Notes: generated by a model from the sequence alone, not told the origin. DNA of 64,000 nucleotides from Bacteroidota bacterium (GCA_029560875.1 JAKQKB010000055.1:62001-126000), one strand, 5' to 3'; positions 1-8,246 are shown, counted from the stretch's first letter. Program-made: numbers and translations.

Positions 1-165
1 ACCATGGAGAAAAAGCATAAACTCATTGCTTCCGTTAATTAGGACTGCTGGTTCGAATCCAATGCTGAAAGTTTTGGCTTTTAACGTTTGTCCTGTATTA
101 AATACTTGGGCAGATGAAACTCCTACTAACATTAATAATGCTACAATAATAAATGTTTTTTTCAT
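1..165 (-). CDS. Secreted protein, N-terminal fragment (gene runs off the window)
   Basis: Reading leftward from an ATG at 165 there is an open frame of 55 codons to the window edge. It starts with Met-Lys-Lys and a hydrophobic stretch ending in SSAQ, a typical signal peptide with cleavage after about residue 19. The following residues (TFSIGFEPAVLING) alternate like the first strands of an outer-membrane barrel. The product therefore is exported, but too little is visible to name a family. It lies 93 bases downstream of the TonB-receptor stop, on the same strand. Confidence 0.7.
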   Translation of the reverse strand, partial: MKKTFIIVALLMLVGVSSAQVFNTGQTLKAKTFSIGFEPAVLINGSNEFMLFLHG

Positions 166-257
166 ATACTATTTCAATTAAAAATTATTCAAAAGTATAA
201 ACTATTTTTATATCAACTATCACAGAATCGATTAATTAGGTGTTTAATAAGCCGTTG

Positions 258-2477
258 CTAAAATTTATAGTTAATTCCAACGTAGAGTTTGGTTAATGAT
301 TGCGGTGCTCGTGATAGAATCCATATGGACTCTCCATAAGGCGATGCATTCCAGTGCTTTTTGTTTAAAATATTATCGGCGCTAAAAGAAATTGAAAACT
401 TTTTAAATCTATAGCCTAAACTTCCATAAAGAATAATAGCTCCAGGGATTTTCTTCTCACCTTTATAAAAACTATTACTTGTAGCAGTCCAAACATCACC
501 ATAATATCTTGCCGTAATAGTTCCATAAAAAGATTTATAGGAATAAGATATGCTAGTGTTTAGTTTGTGTTGAGACACTTTTGGAATTTTTGATTCTGTC
601 TCTTTGTCAATGCCGTGAGTAAAACTGTATCCTGCTGAAATAATTGCTTTAGCAATTTGGTAATTTATGTCGAGTTCTAAACCTATAATGTTTATATTTC
701 CTAAGTTTGAGTTTATTTCAACAAATCCAGAATTAGGGTCTTGGCCTATTTGTGCTCGCATTGGGTTGAAATAGGGGTAATTCCCCTCTTGTGTTGGCGC
801 CTCAACTGGTCTGATAATATCTTCCATAATATTATTGTAAGCGCTAAATCGCAACAGTAAATTTTTAAAAGGGTAGTAAAATCCGCTAAGTTCAATGGTT
901 TGAACACGTTCAGGTTTTATATTAAGGTTAGGGATATGCATTGCATAAGGGTTTGCCCAATTCTCCCATCGGTAATAGTTTGAAGGGGCAATAAAGGCTG
1001 AGCCGTAAAGAGCCTTAAGGGTGGTTTTCTCGTTCATCTGGTAAACAACACCTATGCGAGGGTTTAGTGTTGACTTGTATATTGAGTTAAAATCGAATCG
1101 GCTACCCAATGTAACTGATATTTTGTCTTTAATTTTATATTCTGCCTGTATATAGCTGGCAAGATTATAGAAGTTTTGTTCACCAAAAATTGAGTCGGTT
1201 AAGCCCAGTAAACCAAAAGTGTATCCTTGTGGGTCAACAAATCCAGAGAGATTATCTCCGTATATTTCATCAAGATGAAAAGGTTCTTCTAAATTTTTAG
1301 TTTTTGGAAAAGAAATAACTTTACTCCAGGTTGAGCCCATGTTAATCATCAACTTTTGTGTTATCTCCCATTGTGCATTAATGGCTGTTTCGATGTATCT
1401 GGAGTATCCATACTTGTAACCAGCCGAACCTTTATCTAAGAAACCATTACCGTCCGAATCAATGGGAATGAAAAAGTTTGAAATGGGATTAATTGTATAA
1501 TCGCCTAAGGAAATGTTCGATGTGAGAGTAAACTCTTTTCCATCTAAAATCTTATAGTTAAAGTAAAGATGCCTAACGTCTTGCCCCCAGACATTGTTTT
1601 TAACATAGGCATAATTTGTTGGAATAGTGCTGGGCGCATTCGATTCTAACTGATGTTGCCAGTCGAGGCCCAATGTCAATTTTCCATAACGAATTTTGGA
1701 TAACAGATTCCAGTTCTTAATAGGATAAACTTTTTCCAAACTTCCAAGTTCTCCTTCATAATCATTTACAACTGCATAGTCCAACGAATCGGTATAATGC
1801 CTATGGTAAGGGAAGTCATTCCCATAGTAGAGTCTCCCGGAGATAATGACGTCAATGTCGTTATTTATAGATTTTCCAAAAGTTAAGTTTGATACAAGAG
1901 CATTTGTGGAAACATATCCGATTGAGCCAGCAACCCCATCTATGTCGGTGCCGTCCTTTGTAATCAGGTTTACTACTCCTGCGTAAGCGTCGGCACCGTA
2001 AATTGCCGATGCTGGACCAAATACAATCTCAACTCTTTTATAGATGTGCAACGGGATGTTGTGCCCAAAAATAAATCGCTCGCCAGTAATAGGGTTTTGG
2101 CGTTGTCCATCCTGAAGTATGAGTATTTTTTGATTTCCTTCAATCCCTCGAAACGTAACGAGAGTTTTAACCTCGCCCTGAACATCGTATGAAACATCTA
2201 CGCCCGTGACGTTTCTAAATATGTCTTTCAAGTCACGCCATCCGTAACTTTCAATTTGTTCTGAGGAATAACTAATTACGGTGGCTGGAGCTTCCGATAA
2301 TTTTTGCGAACGTTGGGTTGCTGTTGTTATTTGAACATTAAGCAGTTCTTCAAGACTTAAAGCAAAAACGTCATTATTTACTTCCTGAGACATGAGTTTT
2401 CCTTGGCCTAGAAAGTAAAAAAAGATGAGAAAAACTAAGCACGAACTACTTCTCACTAGTTTGTTAGATTTATCCAC
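258..2477 (-). CDS. TonB-dependent outer-membrane receptor
   Basis: Energised outer-membrane importer, 739 residues. A hydrophobic signal segment (about 10-30) is followed by the LSLEELLNVQITTATQRSQK motif that typically opens the plug domain, the plug itself (about 55-165, with GPASAIYGADAYAGVVNLIT), and a long beta-barrel ending in Phe (YVGINYKF), as outer-membrane proteins usually do. The substrate is not evident: there is no SusD partner next to it and no siderophore or cobalamin gene nearby, so it is probably a stand-alone importer. The first codon is GTG; a second GTG seven codons on would give a tidier signal peptide, so the start is uncertain. No sign of damage. Confidence 0.9.
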   Translation of the reverse strand: MDKSNKLVRSSSCLVFLIFFYFLGQGKLMSQEVNNDVFALSLEELLNVQITTATQRSQKLSEAPATVISYSSEQIESYGWRDLKDIFRNVTGVDVSYDVQGEVKTLVTFRGIEGNQKILILQDGQRQNPITGERFIFGHNIPLHIYKRVEIVFGPASAIYGADAYAGVVNLITKDGTDIDGVAGSIGYVSTNALVSNLTFGKSINNDIDVIISGRLYYGNDFPYHRHYTDSLDYAVVNDYEGELGSLEKVYPIKNWNLLSKIRYGKLTLGLDWQHQLESNAPSTIPTNYAYVKNNVWGQDVRHLYFNYKILDGKEFTLTSNISLGDYTINPISNFFIPIDSDGNGFLDKGSAGYKYGYSRYIETAINAQWEITQKLMINMGSTWSKVISFPKTKNLEEPFHLDEIYGDNLSGFVDPQGYTFGLLGLTDSIFGEQNFYNLASYIQAEYKIKDKISVTLGSRFDFNSIYKSTLNPRIGVVYQMNEKTTLKALYGSAFIAPSNYYRWENWANPYAMHIPNLNIKPERVQTIELSGFYYPFKNLLLRFSAYNNIMEDIIRPVEAPTQEGNYPYFNPMRAQIGQDPNSGFVEINSNLGNINIIGLELDINYQIAKAIISAGYSFTHGIDKETESKIPKVSQHKLNTSISYSYKSFYGTITARYYGDVWTATSNSFYKGEKKIPGAIILYGSLGYRFKKFSISFSADNILNKKHWNASPYGESIWILSRAPQSLTKLYVGINYKF

Positions 2478-2624
2478 AAATTAAAATAGTTATTGCGAAA
2501 AAACAAGGGTATTCAATAATAATATTCAACACGATTTTATGAAAATAAACATTGATTATCGTAATAATTTAATTTTTTGCAGCATTTTTGTATTTCATTT
2601 CGTCTTTTAAGAAAACCTTGAGAT

Positions 2625-3188
2625 ATGAACGTAGAGACAAAAACCACCGCAGGCCAAGCAATGGGCATAATTGGTATAGTTCTGGCAGTTATTTCGCTAA
2701 TTCTGGCCTTTATTCCTTGTATAGGAGTTGTCGCATTTCTTCCAGGTGCTCTAGCTTTAGTTTTTAGTATTATTTCCATTGTCCAAGCAGCCAATGGTTA
2801 TGGTTCTAAAAGTTTGGGTATAGGCGCTTTAATTGTTTCGTTAATTTCAATTTTGCTTGCCGCAGTTTGGCTTGCAATATTCAGTGGGACAATGATGATT
2901 GCCGATAAAGCCATAAAGAATGCTGATAAAATTGAAATTTTTGGCGAAGAATTTGGCAAGGCTCTGGAAAAAGAGATTGGCGAGAAAGATGTGCATATTG
3001 AGATTGTTTCCGATAGCCTTGAAAATGCACTTAGAGATTTAGAAAAAGAACTCGACAGTTTGTCTGGAACAGATGAGGAAAAAGCCCGCCAAGCAGGTCA
3101 GGCTGCAGCAAAGGCTTTAAAGAAGTCATCAAAGATTACAATTGACACTGATTCTGTAAAAATTAGAATTGAAGCAAAGCACAATTGA
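2625..3188 (+). CDS. DUF4190-like small membrane protein
   Basis: 187 residues starting at ATG. The first 90 residues hold three hydrophobic helices with the Gly/Ala-rich pattern (AMGIIGIVLAVISLIL, then a PCIG turn) seen in DUF4190-type membrane proteins, which often begin with a short polar tail. Residues 95-187 form a highly charged, probably helical soluble tail rich in Lys, Asp and Glu, including a segment (KARQAGQAAAKALKK) resembling an amphipathic helix. The molecular role is unknown for the family. The stop overlaps the start of the next gene by 4 bases, so the two are very likely co-translated. The region upstream is shared with the divergent TonB receptor gene. Confidence 0.7.
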   Translation: MNVETKTTAGQAMGIIGIVLAVISLILAFIPCIGVVAFLPGALALVFSIISIVQAANGYGSKSLGIGALIVSLISILLAAVWLAIFSGTMMIADKAIKNADKIEIFGEEFGKALEKEIGEKDVHIEIVSDSLENALRDLEKELDSLSGTDEEKARQAGQAAAKALKKSSKITIDTDSVKIRIEAKHN

Positions 3189-3634
3189 TAACACCATTTC
3201 AGGATAGTAATAGTAAGGTAAGCAATTCAAGGGTTGCTTACCTTATTCTGAACATCAGCTTTATGGCCATTATAATGGCCATTTTGCTTTATTCTACATT
3301 TTATAAGTTCAGCAATCATCACATTCCCGCATTGCTGACTCAAGAAACAGGAATTATTCCACCAAGTAAAGGGTTGTCGGCAAGTTTTGCTGAAATTGTT
3401 CGGGGAAATATTTCCACTGCGCTTGAACTAAATCCTCACTCCATAAGGATTTTTAGTTTTTTTGTTATTCAGTTTTTACTTAGAACCAGTGTTCTGTTTG
3501 CATTGAAAAAGCGTTGGTTACCAGTAAATAGAATGGTAACCATAGATGTTAGTATATCTGTTATCCTGTTTGTTGTTTGCTTTGCTCCTATGATAGAGTT
3601 TACACTCAAACTATTCGCCCAACTCCTGCATTAA
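3185..3634 (+). CDS. DUF2752-like membrane protein lacking the family cysteines
   Basis: 149 residues with an N-terminal transmembrane helix and two more near the C-terminus. The middle (TGIIPPSKGLSASFAEIVRG, followed by NISTALELNPHS) aligns by eye with the DUF2752 signature TGxxCPxCGLTRxxxxLxxGxxxxAxxxNPL. Here both Cys positions of the CPxCG motif are replaced (PPSKG), so any metal or thiol function of that motif is lost. The start is TTG in a 4-base overlap with the stop of the preceding gene; the next ATG lies inside the first helix, so TTG is preferred. Its 3' end overlaps the convergent hydrolase gene by 24 bases. Family assignment rests on motif resemblance only. Confidence 0.5.
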   Translation: MITPFQDSNSKVSNSRVAYLILNISFMAIIMAILLYSTFYKFSNHHIPALLTQETGIIPPSKGLSASFAEIVRGNISTALELNPHSIRIFSFFVIQFLLRTSVLFALKKRWLPVNRMVTIDVSISVILFVVCFAPMIEFTLKLFAQLLH

Positions 3635-4465
3635 TTGTTCAAAAGTAAAACCGTCGGTTGCTTTAATCCCTTTTGGGGCTTGGTAAACTCTGCTGCAATC
3701 GGCAAAATAATCGTGCTGGTAAACGAAAATATAATCACCTCCAAGAGCTTCCTTGAGGAATGTTTCTTTTTCTTTAAGGGTTTTCAGTGGTTCAAGGTCA
3801 TAACTCATAATCCAAGGTAAAGGCAAATGTGAGCGGAACGGGAACAAATCGGCAGTAAATACCAGAGTTTTCCCTTTGTACCTGATTAATGGAATAATTT
3901 GTCCTGGTGTATGTCCGTGAAACATACGAATATGCATGTTTGGAATTAATTCCGTTTCACCGTCAATCAGGCTAAGAGCTCCTCTATCTCTAATAGGGAG
4001 CAGATTCTCTGGCAAATACGTGTCGGCCTCCCTAGAGTTTGGGTTCATGGCATTCTCCCACTGTATTTTCGATATGTGATACTTTGCATTGGGGAATGTT
4101 AGTTGAAGTTCGCCATCGCTGTCGCGATAAACTCCGCCGCCGCAGTGGTCGTAATGCAGGTGGGTTAACAAAACGTCGGTAATATCTTCAGGTTTATATC
4201 CTCGTGCTGCAATACCCTGCAATAAACCTTCGCCACCAAAGGCGTAAACATGGCTCATAAACTTTTCGTCCTGTTTATCGCCAATTCCAACATCAATAAG
4301 AATAACTCTTCCATCGCTTTCAACAATCAAGGATTTTAGAGCCAAAGGAATAAGGTTGTTCTCGTCGGCTGGGTAAACTTTATTCCACATCACTTTAGGA
4401 ACAACGCCAAACATTGCTCCGCCATCTATCTTAAAGTTTGATATGTTAAAGTGCGATAGTTTCAT
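3611..4465 (-). CDS. MBL-fold metallo-hydrolase (lactonase-like)
   Basis: About 284 residues when started at the ATG at 4465; the longer open frame begins with TTG at 4492 and adds nine residues without support. The THLHYDHCGG motif is the zinc-binding HxHxDH of the metallo-beta-lactamase fold. A second ligand His lies in MFHGHTPGQ, and further ligands are an Asp in FTADLFPF and a His near the C-terminus. Overall order and length match the quorum-quenching lactonase / MBL hydrolase group, but the real substrate cannot be read from sequence. There is no signal peptide, so it is cytoplasmic. A TAnnTTTG box on the minus strand lies about 65 bases upstream. Confidence 0.8.
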   Translation of the reverse strand: MKLSHFNISNFKIDGGAMFGVVPKVMWNKVYPADENNLIPLALKSLIVESDGRVILIDVGIGDKQDEKFMSHVYAFGGEGLLQGIAARGYKPEDITDVLLTHLHYDHCGGGVYRDSDGELQLTFPNAKYHISKIQWENAMNPNSREADTYLPENLLPIRDRGALSLIDGETELIPNMHIRMFHGHTPGQIIPLIRYKGKTLVFTADLFPFRSHLPLPWIMSYDLEPLKTLKEKETFLKEALGGDYIFVYQHDYFADCSRVYQAPKGIKATDGFTFEQLMQELGE

Positions 4466-4529
4466 AGAATAGACATTAGATATTAGACTCAAGACAACAG
4501 ATTAAAAACTATATATTTATTATGAACAG

Positions 4530-4537
4530 CAAATTTA
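4530..4537 (-). promoter_or_regulatory. Candidate -7 box for the MBL hydrolase
   Basis: On the minus strand the sequence reads TAAATTTG, a full match to the Bacteroidetes -7 consensus TAnnTTTG. No clear TTTG element is seen 17-23 bases further upstream, so this is a weak call. Confidence 0.35.
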
Positions 4538-4635
4538 GTGGAATGTTTGGACTTTTTTAATGTGAATTGACGTTTGGATAGGTGATAATGCATAATAAAA
4601 TGGGCAAGCGCATCGTAATATCTAATCAAAAATTA

Positions 4636-4643
4636 TACTTTTG
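4636..4643 (+). promoter_or_regulatory. Candidate original -7 box of mpl
   Basis: TACTTTTG matches TAnnTTTG. It lies 46 bases before the left copy of the target duplication, which holds the ancestral mpl start codon (ATG at 4690). Before the element inserted, this promoter would have had a normal short leader. No good -33 box is visible. Confidence 0.4.
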
Positions 4644-4685
4644 ACATTGATTTAACTATTACTCGAAATCATTACTTTAATAGCT

Positions 4686-4695
4686 ATTTATGAGG
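4686..4695 (+). repeat. Left copy of a 10-bp target-site duplication
   Basis: ATTTATGAGG directly abuts the left terminal inverted repeat of the inserted element and is identical to 4830-4839. It carries a duplicate of the mpl start codon and second codon (ATG AGG). Confidence 0.85.
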
Positions 4696-4830
4696 CAATG
4701 TCGTTTAGTTAAGGAGATTCCGCATCAAGTGCGGAATGACAAGGGATGGTTTAAACCAATCAACAGTCATTCCTGCGAAGGCAGGAATCTCAAACTGAAT
4801 AGCATTAATGCCTTAACTAAACGACATTGA
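4690..4830 (+). other. Element-derived upstream open frame before mpl
   Basis: The ATG in the left duplication opens a frame that runs without a stop through the whole element for 46 codons and ends at TGA 4828-4830. It is in the same frame as mpl, because element plus one duplication is 144 bases, and it stops one codon before the mpl ATG (TGA TTT ATG). It includes the phrase SHSCEGRNL, a common by-product of reading through this palindrome class, so it is unlikely to be a functional protein. Its translation could affect mpl re-initiation. Confidence 0.5.
4696..4829. mobile_element. Non-autonomous miniature inverted-repeat element (MITE), 134 bp
   Basis: The element begins CAATGTCGTTTAGTTAAGG (4696-4714) and ends with its exact reverse complement (4811-4829): perfect 19-bp terminal inverted repeats. 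It is flanked by an identical 10-bp duplication, the expected mark of transposition. The 96-bp core contains two hairpins, TTCCGCA/TGCGGAA around 4719-4735 and ATTCCTGC/GCAGGAAT around 4769-4787. The outer parts of these hairpins also pair with each other (GAGATTCC with GGAATCTC). It has no transposase, so mobility would need a full-length element elsewhere with the same ends. An 9-11 bp duplication suggests an IS4-like donor, but that is inference. Confidence 0.85.
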
Positions 4831-4839
4831 TTTATGAGG
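4830..4839 (+). repeat. Right copy of a 10-bp target-site duplication
   Basis: ATTTATGAGG follows the right terminal repeat immediately. The ATG inside it (4834-4836) is the present start codon of mpl. Confidence 0.85.
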
Positions 4840-6204
4840 ATTCATTTTATTGCGATAGGTGGGAGTGCAATGCACAACTTGGCCATTGCTCTTAAAAATA
4901 AGGGATATCAGATTACTGGTTCCGACGATGAGATATTTGAACCATCGCTAACCCGATTAAAGAATAACGGATTATTGCCTGCATATACTGGCTGGAATGC
5001 CGATGTGATTACTCCAGAACTTGATGCGATTGTGCTTGGCATGCATGCTCGTTCCGATAATCCTGAACTTCTGAAAGCAAAAGAACTGGGAATCAAAATA
5101 TACTCATACCCTGAGTACCTTTACGAGCAAACCAAAGACAAAACAAGGGTAGTTGTAGGTGGAAGTCACGGCAAAACCACCATTACATCAATGATTATGC
5201 ACGTTTTGAAGCAGTCGGGCATTGGTTTCGACTATATGGTTGGTGCGCAACTAGATGGTTTTGATAATATGGTTGGCTTTAGCCACGAAACAAGGTTTGC
5301 AGTTTTTGAGGGCGATGAGTATTTGACCTCACCAATAGACCCTCGTCCAAAGTTCCACGTGTACAAACCCAACATCGCCATTATATCGGGCATTGCTTGG
5401 GACCATATTAATGTATTCCCAACCTTTGAGAATTACAAAAACCAATTCTCAATTTTTATCGATTGTATTGAGCCCAAAGGCACCCTAATTTATTGTAACG
5501 ACGATGCCGAGGTTGTTGATGTGGTAAAATCATCGAAAAGGAAGGACATTAACTATATACCATACTCAACTCAGGAGTATTCTGTGGATAATGCTGGAAA
5601 CTACTCACTTGTTTCCAACGGAAACACTTTTCCCTTGAAAGTATTTGGTAAACATAATGTGCAGAATATCGGTGCAACCAAGGCTGTATGCAGTTTGCTT
5701 GGTGTAACCGATTCGCAATTCTTCAGCGCCATTGGAACTTTTAAAGGAGCGGCAAAGCGCTTACAGTGCCTAGCCGAGAATGATTCAACAAGGGTTTTCT
5801 TGGATTTTGCTCACTCCCCATCGAAAGTTGGTGCAACGCTAAAGGCGGTTCGCGAGGCATACCCAAACCGAGAGTTGGTTGCCTGTTTTGAGCTGCACAC
5901 ATTCAGCAGTTTGAATAAAAATTTCCTTTCGCAATACAAGGATACCTTGCTTGGAGCCGATTTCCCGATGGTTTACTTTAATCCACACACCATTGAGCAT
6001 AAACGACTTCCACAAATCAGCATTGATGAGGTTAAGACTGGGTTTGGTCAGCAAAACCTTCAGGTTTACACCAATTCAGAGGAACTTTTAGCCAAGTTAA
6101 ATGGCTTTAGCTGGGAGAAAAAGAATCTACTTATAATGACTTCGGGAAATTTTTCGGGAGTGAATTTGCAGGATTTGGCTGAAAAAATCGTAGGGAAGAA
6201 GTGA
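4834..6204 (+). CDS. mpl: UDP-N-acetylmuramate:L-alanyl-gamma-D-glutamyl-meso-DAP ligase
   Basis: Murein recycling enzyme: joins the tripeptide L-Ala-gamma-D-Glu-meso-DAP, recovered from old wall, to UDP-MurNAc using ATP. At 456 residues it has the family length. The N-terminal Rossmann part (RIHFIAIGGSAMHNLA), the Mur-ligase P-loop GGSHGKTTITS (about 108-118) and the ISGIAWDHINVF and FLDFAHSPSKV blocks of the central and C-terminal Mur-ligase domains are all present. GSAMHNLA and the GAQLDGFDN region separate it from MurC. It implies a meso-DAP peptidoglycan. The start ATG lies inside the right target duplication of the 134-bp element, so its present leader is foreign. The gene itself is intact. 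Confidence 0.93.
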   Translation: MRIHFIAIGGSAMHNLAIALKNKGYQITGSDDEIFEPSLTRLKNNGLLPAYTGWNADVITPELDAIVLGMHARSDNPELLKAKELGIKIYSYPEYLYEQTKDKTRVVVGGSHGKTTITSMIMHVLKQSGIGFDYMVGAQLDGFDNMVGFSHETRFAVFEGDEYLTSPIDPRPKFHVYKPNIAIISGIAWDHINVFPTFENYKNQFSIFIDCIEPKGTLIYCNDDAEVVDVVKSSKRKDINYIPYSTQEYSVDNAGNYSLVSNGNTFPLKVFGKHNVQNIGATKAVCSLLGVTDSQFFSAIGTFKGAAKRLQCLAENDSTRVFLDFAHSPSKVGATLKAVREAYPNRELVACFELHTFSSLNKNFLSQYKDTLLGADFPMVYFNPHTIEHKRLPQISIDEVKTGFGQQNLQVYTNSEELLAKLNGFSWEKKNLLIMTSGNFSGVNLQDLAEKIVGKK

Positions 6205-6251
6205 TTTTTAAAAAATCATCCAAAAATATTTTTTCATTTTTTTTGAAAAAC

Positions 6252-6283
6252 TTTTGCAGGAAATAAAAATTCATATACCTTTG
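6252..6283 (+). promoter_or_regulatory. Promoter of tRNA-Glu / rpsT
   Basis: TTTTG at 6252-6256 and TACCTTTG at 6276-6283 are separated by 19 bases, a full match to the Bacteroidetes sigma-ABfr promoter. Transcription would start about 36 bases before the tRNA. Confidence 0.75.
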
Positions 6284-6326
6284 CACCCGCTTTGATAAGG
6301 TAACACCACTTAACAAAGATTTTTAA

Positions 6327-6398
6327 GGCCCGTTCGTCTAGGGGTTAGGACGTCAGGTTTTCATCCTGGTAACAGGGGTTCGATTCCCCTACGGGCTA
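6327..6398 (+). tRNA. tRNA-Glu (anticodon TTC)
   Basis: A 72-nt cloverleaf without encoded CCA. The acceptor stem GGCCCGT pairs with ACGGGCT (first pair G-U), the anticodon stem TCAGG/CCTGG encloses loop TTTTCAT with anticodon TTC at 6360-6362, and the T arm is AGGGG-TTCGATT-CCCCT. rpsT starts 27 bases later, apparently in the same transcript. Confidence 0.97.
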
Positions 6399-6424
6399 CT
6401 AAATAAGAACAAAATAATAAAGAG

Positions 6425-6679
6425 ATGGCAAATCATAAATCATCGGTAAAGAGAATTAGACAAACAGAGGCACGCAGAATTCATAACAGATATTTTGCTA
6501 AAACCACTCGTAATGCTCTAAAGGCCATTAGAACAACTACCGATAAGGCTGTTGCAACTGAAATGTTACCTAAGGTAACTGCTTTGCTTGATAAACTTGC
6601 AAAAAAGAGTATCATCCACAAGAACAAAGCTGCTAACCTTAAGAGTTCTATTCAGAAGCACGTTAACGTTCTAGCGTAA
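6425..6679 (+). CDS. rpsT: 30S ribosomal protein S20
   Basis: 84 residues, very basic, starting [18 protein letters not shown], which is the diagnostic S20 N-terminus. It binds 16S rRNA in the body of the 30S subunit. The rest ([32 protein letters not shown]) matches the three-helix bundle of the family, and the length is normal. It is co-transcribed with the preceding tRNA-Glu from the strong promoter at 6252 and ends at a bidirectional terminator. Confidence 0.97.
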   Translation: MANHKSSVKRIRQTEARRIHNRYFAKTTRNALKAIRTTTDKAVATEMLPKVTALLDKLAKKSIIHKNKAANLKSSIQKHVNVLA

Positions 6680-6703
6680 TTCTCTAATAAGATATTATAT
6701 GTA

Positions 6704-6726
6704 AAAAGCCCCATTTTGGGGCTTTT
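6704..6726. terminator. Bidirectional terminator between rpsT and the DUF3298 gene
   Basis: AAAAGCCCCA and TGGGGCTTTT form a 10-bp stem with loop TTT. Convergent genes end on both sides, and each direction has a run of T. Confidence 0.9.
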
Positions 6727-6732
6727 CTTATT

Positions 6733-7533
6733 TTATTCGGTTAGGTAATTCCAATTCGATTTTAGTAATCCCTTGAGTTTTGAATAGGGAATTTCAATAG
6801 TTATATCGCCCTGAGAATAGCTGGCAATCTCATAGGCATTGTAGTGGAGAATAAATGCTTTGCTACCAAATCCATACTCCTGCGGAAGTTCATATTTGTT
6901 ATTGGCAAACCAAAATGCTCCAGAATCTCTATCGGATTGGTATTTTTCGTTGAAGGCAGTTTCGGCTACTTTGTAAAAATCATCAATATTTTCAAAAATA
7001 TCTGCCAATTCAAGTTTTTTCGATTTTCGTATGTCAAGGTTTTTGTAGTGGTAGCTTTGCATTCCATGTGCACCACCCATATAATCGGCATAAAAGTACC
7101 TGAGGGTAAGTATTTTGCCATCATTTCTCATCACCTCAAAATTTATCTTCACAAACCATTCTATGTTTGATGCGTTGGGGAATGAACTTGAGAAATCCAC
7201 AAAGGAGCTGTCGTACCTATAGGATATGTCAACCAGTTTATTCTTAAATGCTTCAATATGGTTAACCTCAGAACTATCTTCAATCATCAACAGATAATCA
7301 GAATATATACTTTCGGATAATTTACTGGAAATCCTTTCGGGGAATGCTGGGAACGAAAAGTTTAACTTTAAACAAGCAGACTCAGCGTTGTTACAGCCCC
7401 TTTTAAAAACTACAGAGTCAGCAATAATAGTTAGGGGAGCGCGCGGGTTGCTGAATTTTGTGCTGTAAATATAGTATGCTCCAACTACAACGAGGAGCAA
7501 TAGGGGGAATTTCCAGTTAAAGTTCTTAATCAT
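6733..7533 (-). CDS. DUF3298/DUF4163 (RsiV-type) membrane-anchored protein
   Basis: 266 residues with one N-terminal hydrophobic anchor (about 9-23) and the rest outside the membrane. The order of parts fits the DUF4163 region (LNFSFPAFPE onward) followed by DUF3298 (DLADIFENIDDFYKVAETAF onward, with IEIPYSKLKGLLK at the end), the fold that RsiV-like anti-sigma factors use to bind lysozyme. Only the extracellular part is present; no cytoplasmic sigma-binding domain is seen, so a regulator role should not be assumed. It is monocistronic, between the rpsT terminator and an upstream outer-membrane gene on the same strand. Confidence 0.7.
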   Translation of the reverse strand: MIKNFNWKFPLLLLVVVGAYYIYSTKFSNPRAPLTIIADSVVFKRGCNNAESACLKLNFSFPAFPERISSKLSESIYSDYLLMIEDSSEVNHIEAFKNKLVDISYRYDSSFVDFSSSFPNASNIEWFVKINFEVMRNDGKILTLRYFYADYMGGAHGMQSYHYKNLDIRKSKKLELADIFENIDDFYKVAETAFNEKYQSDRDSGAFWFANNKYELPQEYGFGSKAFILHYNAYEIASYSQGDITIEIPYSKLKGLLKSNWNYLTE

Positions 7534-7586
7534 TTTGGACTGTTTGATTTTAGCGAATGTAGCAATTTTTATGTGATAGTGAGGTT

Positions 7587-8246
7587 TTACGGGTTTTTCT
7601 TGTAAAAATCTACGCCAAAGCCTGCCACCAGATGAAATGCAACGTTGAATAAATTGGCGTGTCCATCGTTAATTTTGATGTAGGTGTACGATACCGAGGA
7701 TTTAGCCTCAAGGTTGAAGTGTACCTTGTTGAAAAGCCTGATAGGTTTTCCAATGCCAATATTCAGGATTGGGCCTGAAATAAAATAGCCCATATCCCAG
7801 CTGTCGCTCGAATTTCCAAACTCCTTGTTCCTAATTTTCGACTCAGGGTGAGTTAGTACTACTCCTAGTCCAACCCTGTACCTAAATAGGCGTTCTTGGT
7901 AGCAACGATTCAATGTGAGTATGTTGAAACCGTGAGAAATGTTGAATTTCTGCACCTCATCATCGGTGTTGTTTAGATATAGTTTGTGATGTATTGCCTC
8001 GAATTCCCATCCACGATTGTTGTTCCAACGGGTAATCCGCCAATCCCAGTAGACTGGAGGCGTGAAGGCTTCGGTTCTAAAACGAGCCATTAGTTTGATG
8101 TTTGGATAACCCTGTTGGTGTATTGTGAGTGGCGTTGGAACGTTGTAAGCCCCACCACAGTGAAGTTCGAACGACCATTTTACCTGACCTAGCAGGTTGA
8201 GGTGGCTAGAAGTAACTAATAGAACGATAACAATAATTCTTGCCAT
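7587..8246 (-). CDS. Predicted outer-membrane beta-barrel protein, unknown function
   Basis: About 219 residues when started at ATG 8246. This gives a signal peptide (ARIIVIVLLVTSSHLNLLGQ) at the very N-terminus, whereas the longer frame starts with TTG at 8279. After the signal come alternating aromatic/hydrophobic strands (WRITRWNNNRGWEFEAIHHKLYL, split by short turns) and a C-terminus ending FGVDFYKKNP, consistent with a small 8-10 strand barrel. I do not recognise a family. It lies 53 bases upstream of the DUF3298 gene, same strand, and its start is 79 bases from the divergent radC. Confidence 0.6.
   Translation of the reverse strand: MARIIVIVLLVTSSHLNLLGQVKWSFELHCGGAYNVPTPLTIHQQGYPNIKLMARFRTEAFTPPVYWDWRITRWNNNRGWEFEAIHHKLYLNNTDDEVQKFNISHGFNILTLNRCYQERLFRYRVGLGVVLTHPESKIRNKEFGNSSDSWDMGYFISGPILNIGIGKPIRLFNKVHFNLEAKSSVSYTYIKINDGHANLFNVAFHLVAGFGVDFYKKNP

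Noticed and set aside
2537..2794. Minus-strand frame opposite the DUF4190-like gene
   Set aside because: It is a shadow of the real gene on the other strand, without signal or family.
4696..4829. Element read as a CRISPR repeat or riboswitch
   Set aside because: There is a single copy with perfect terminal repeats and a flanking duplication, so it is a transposable element.
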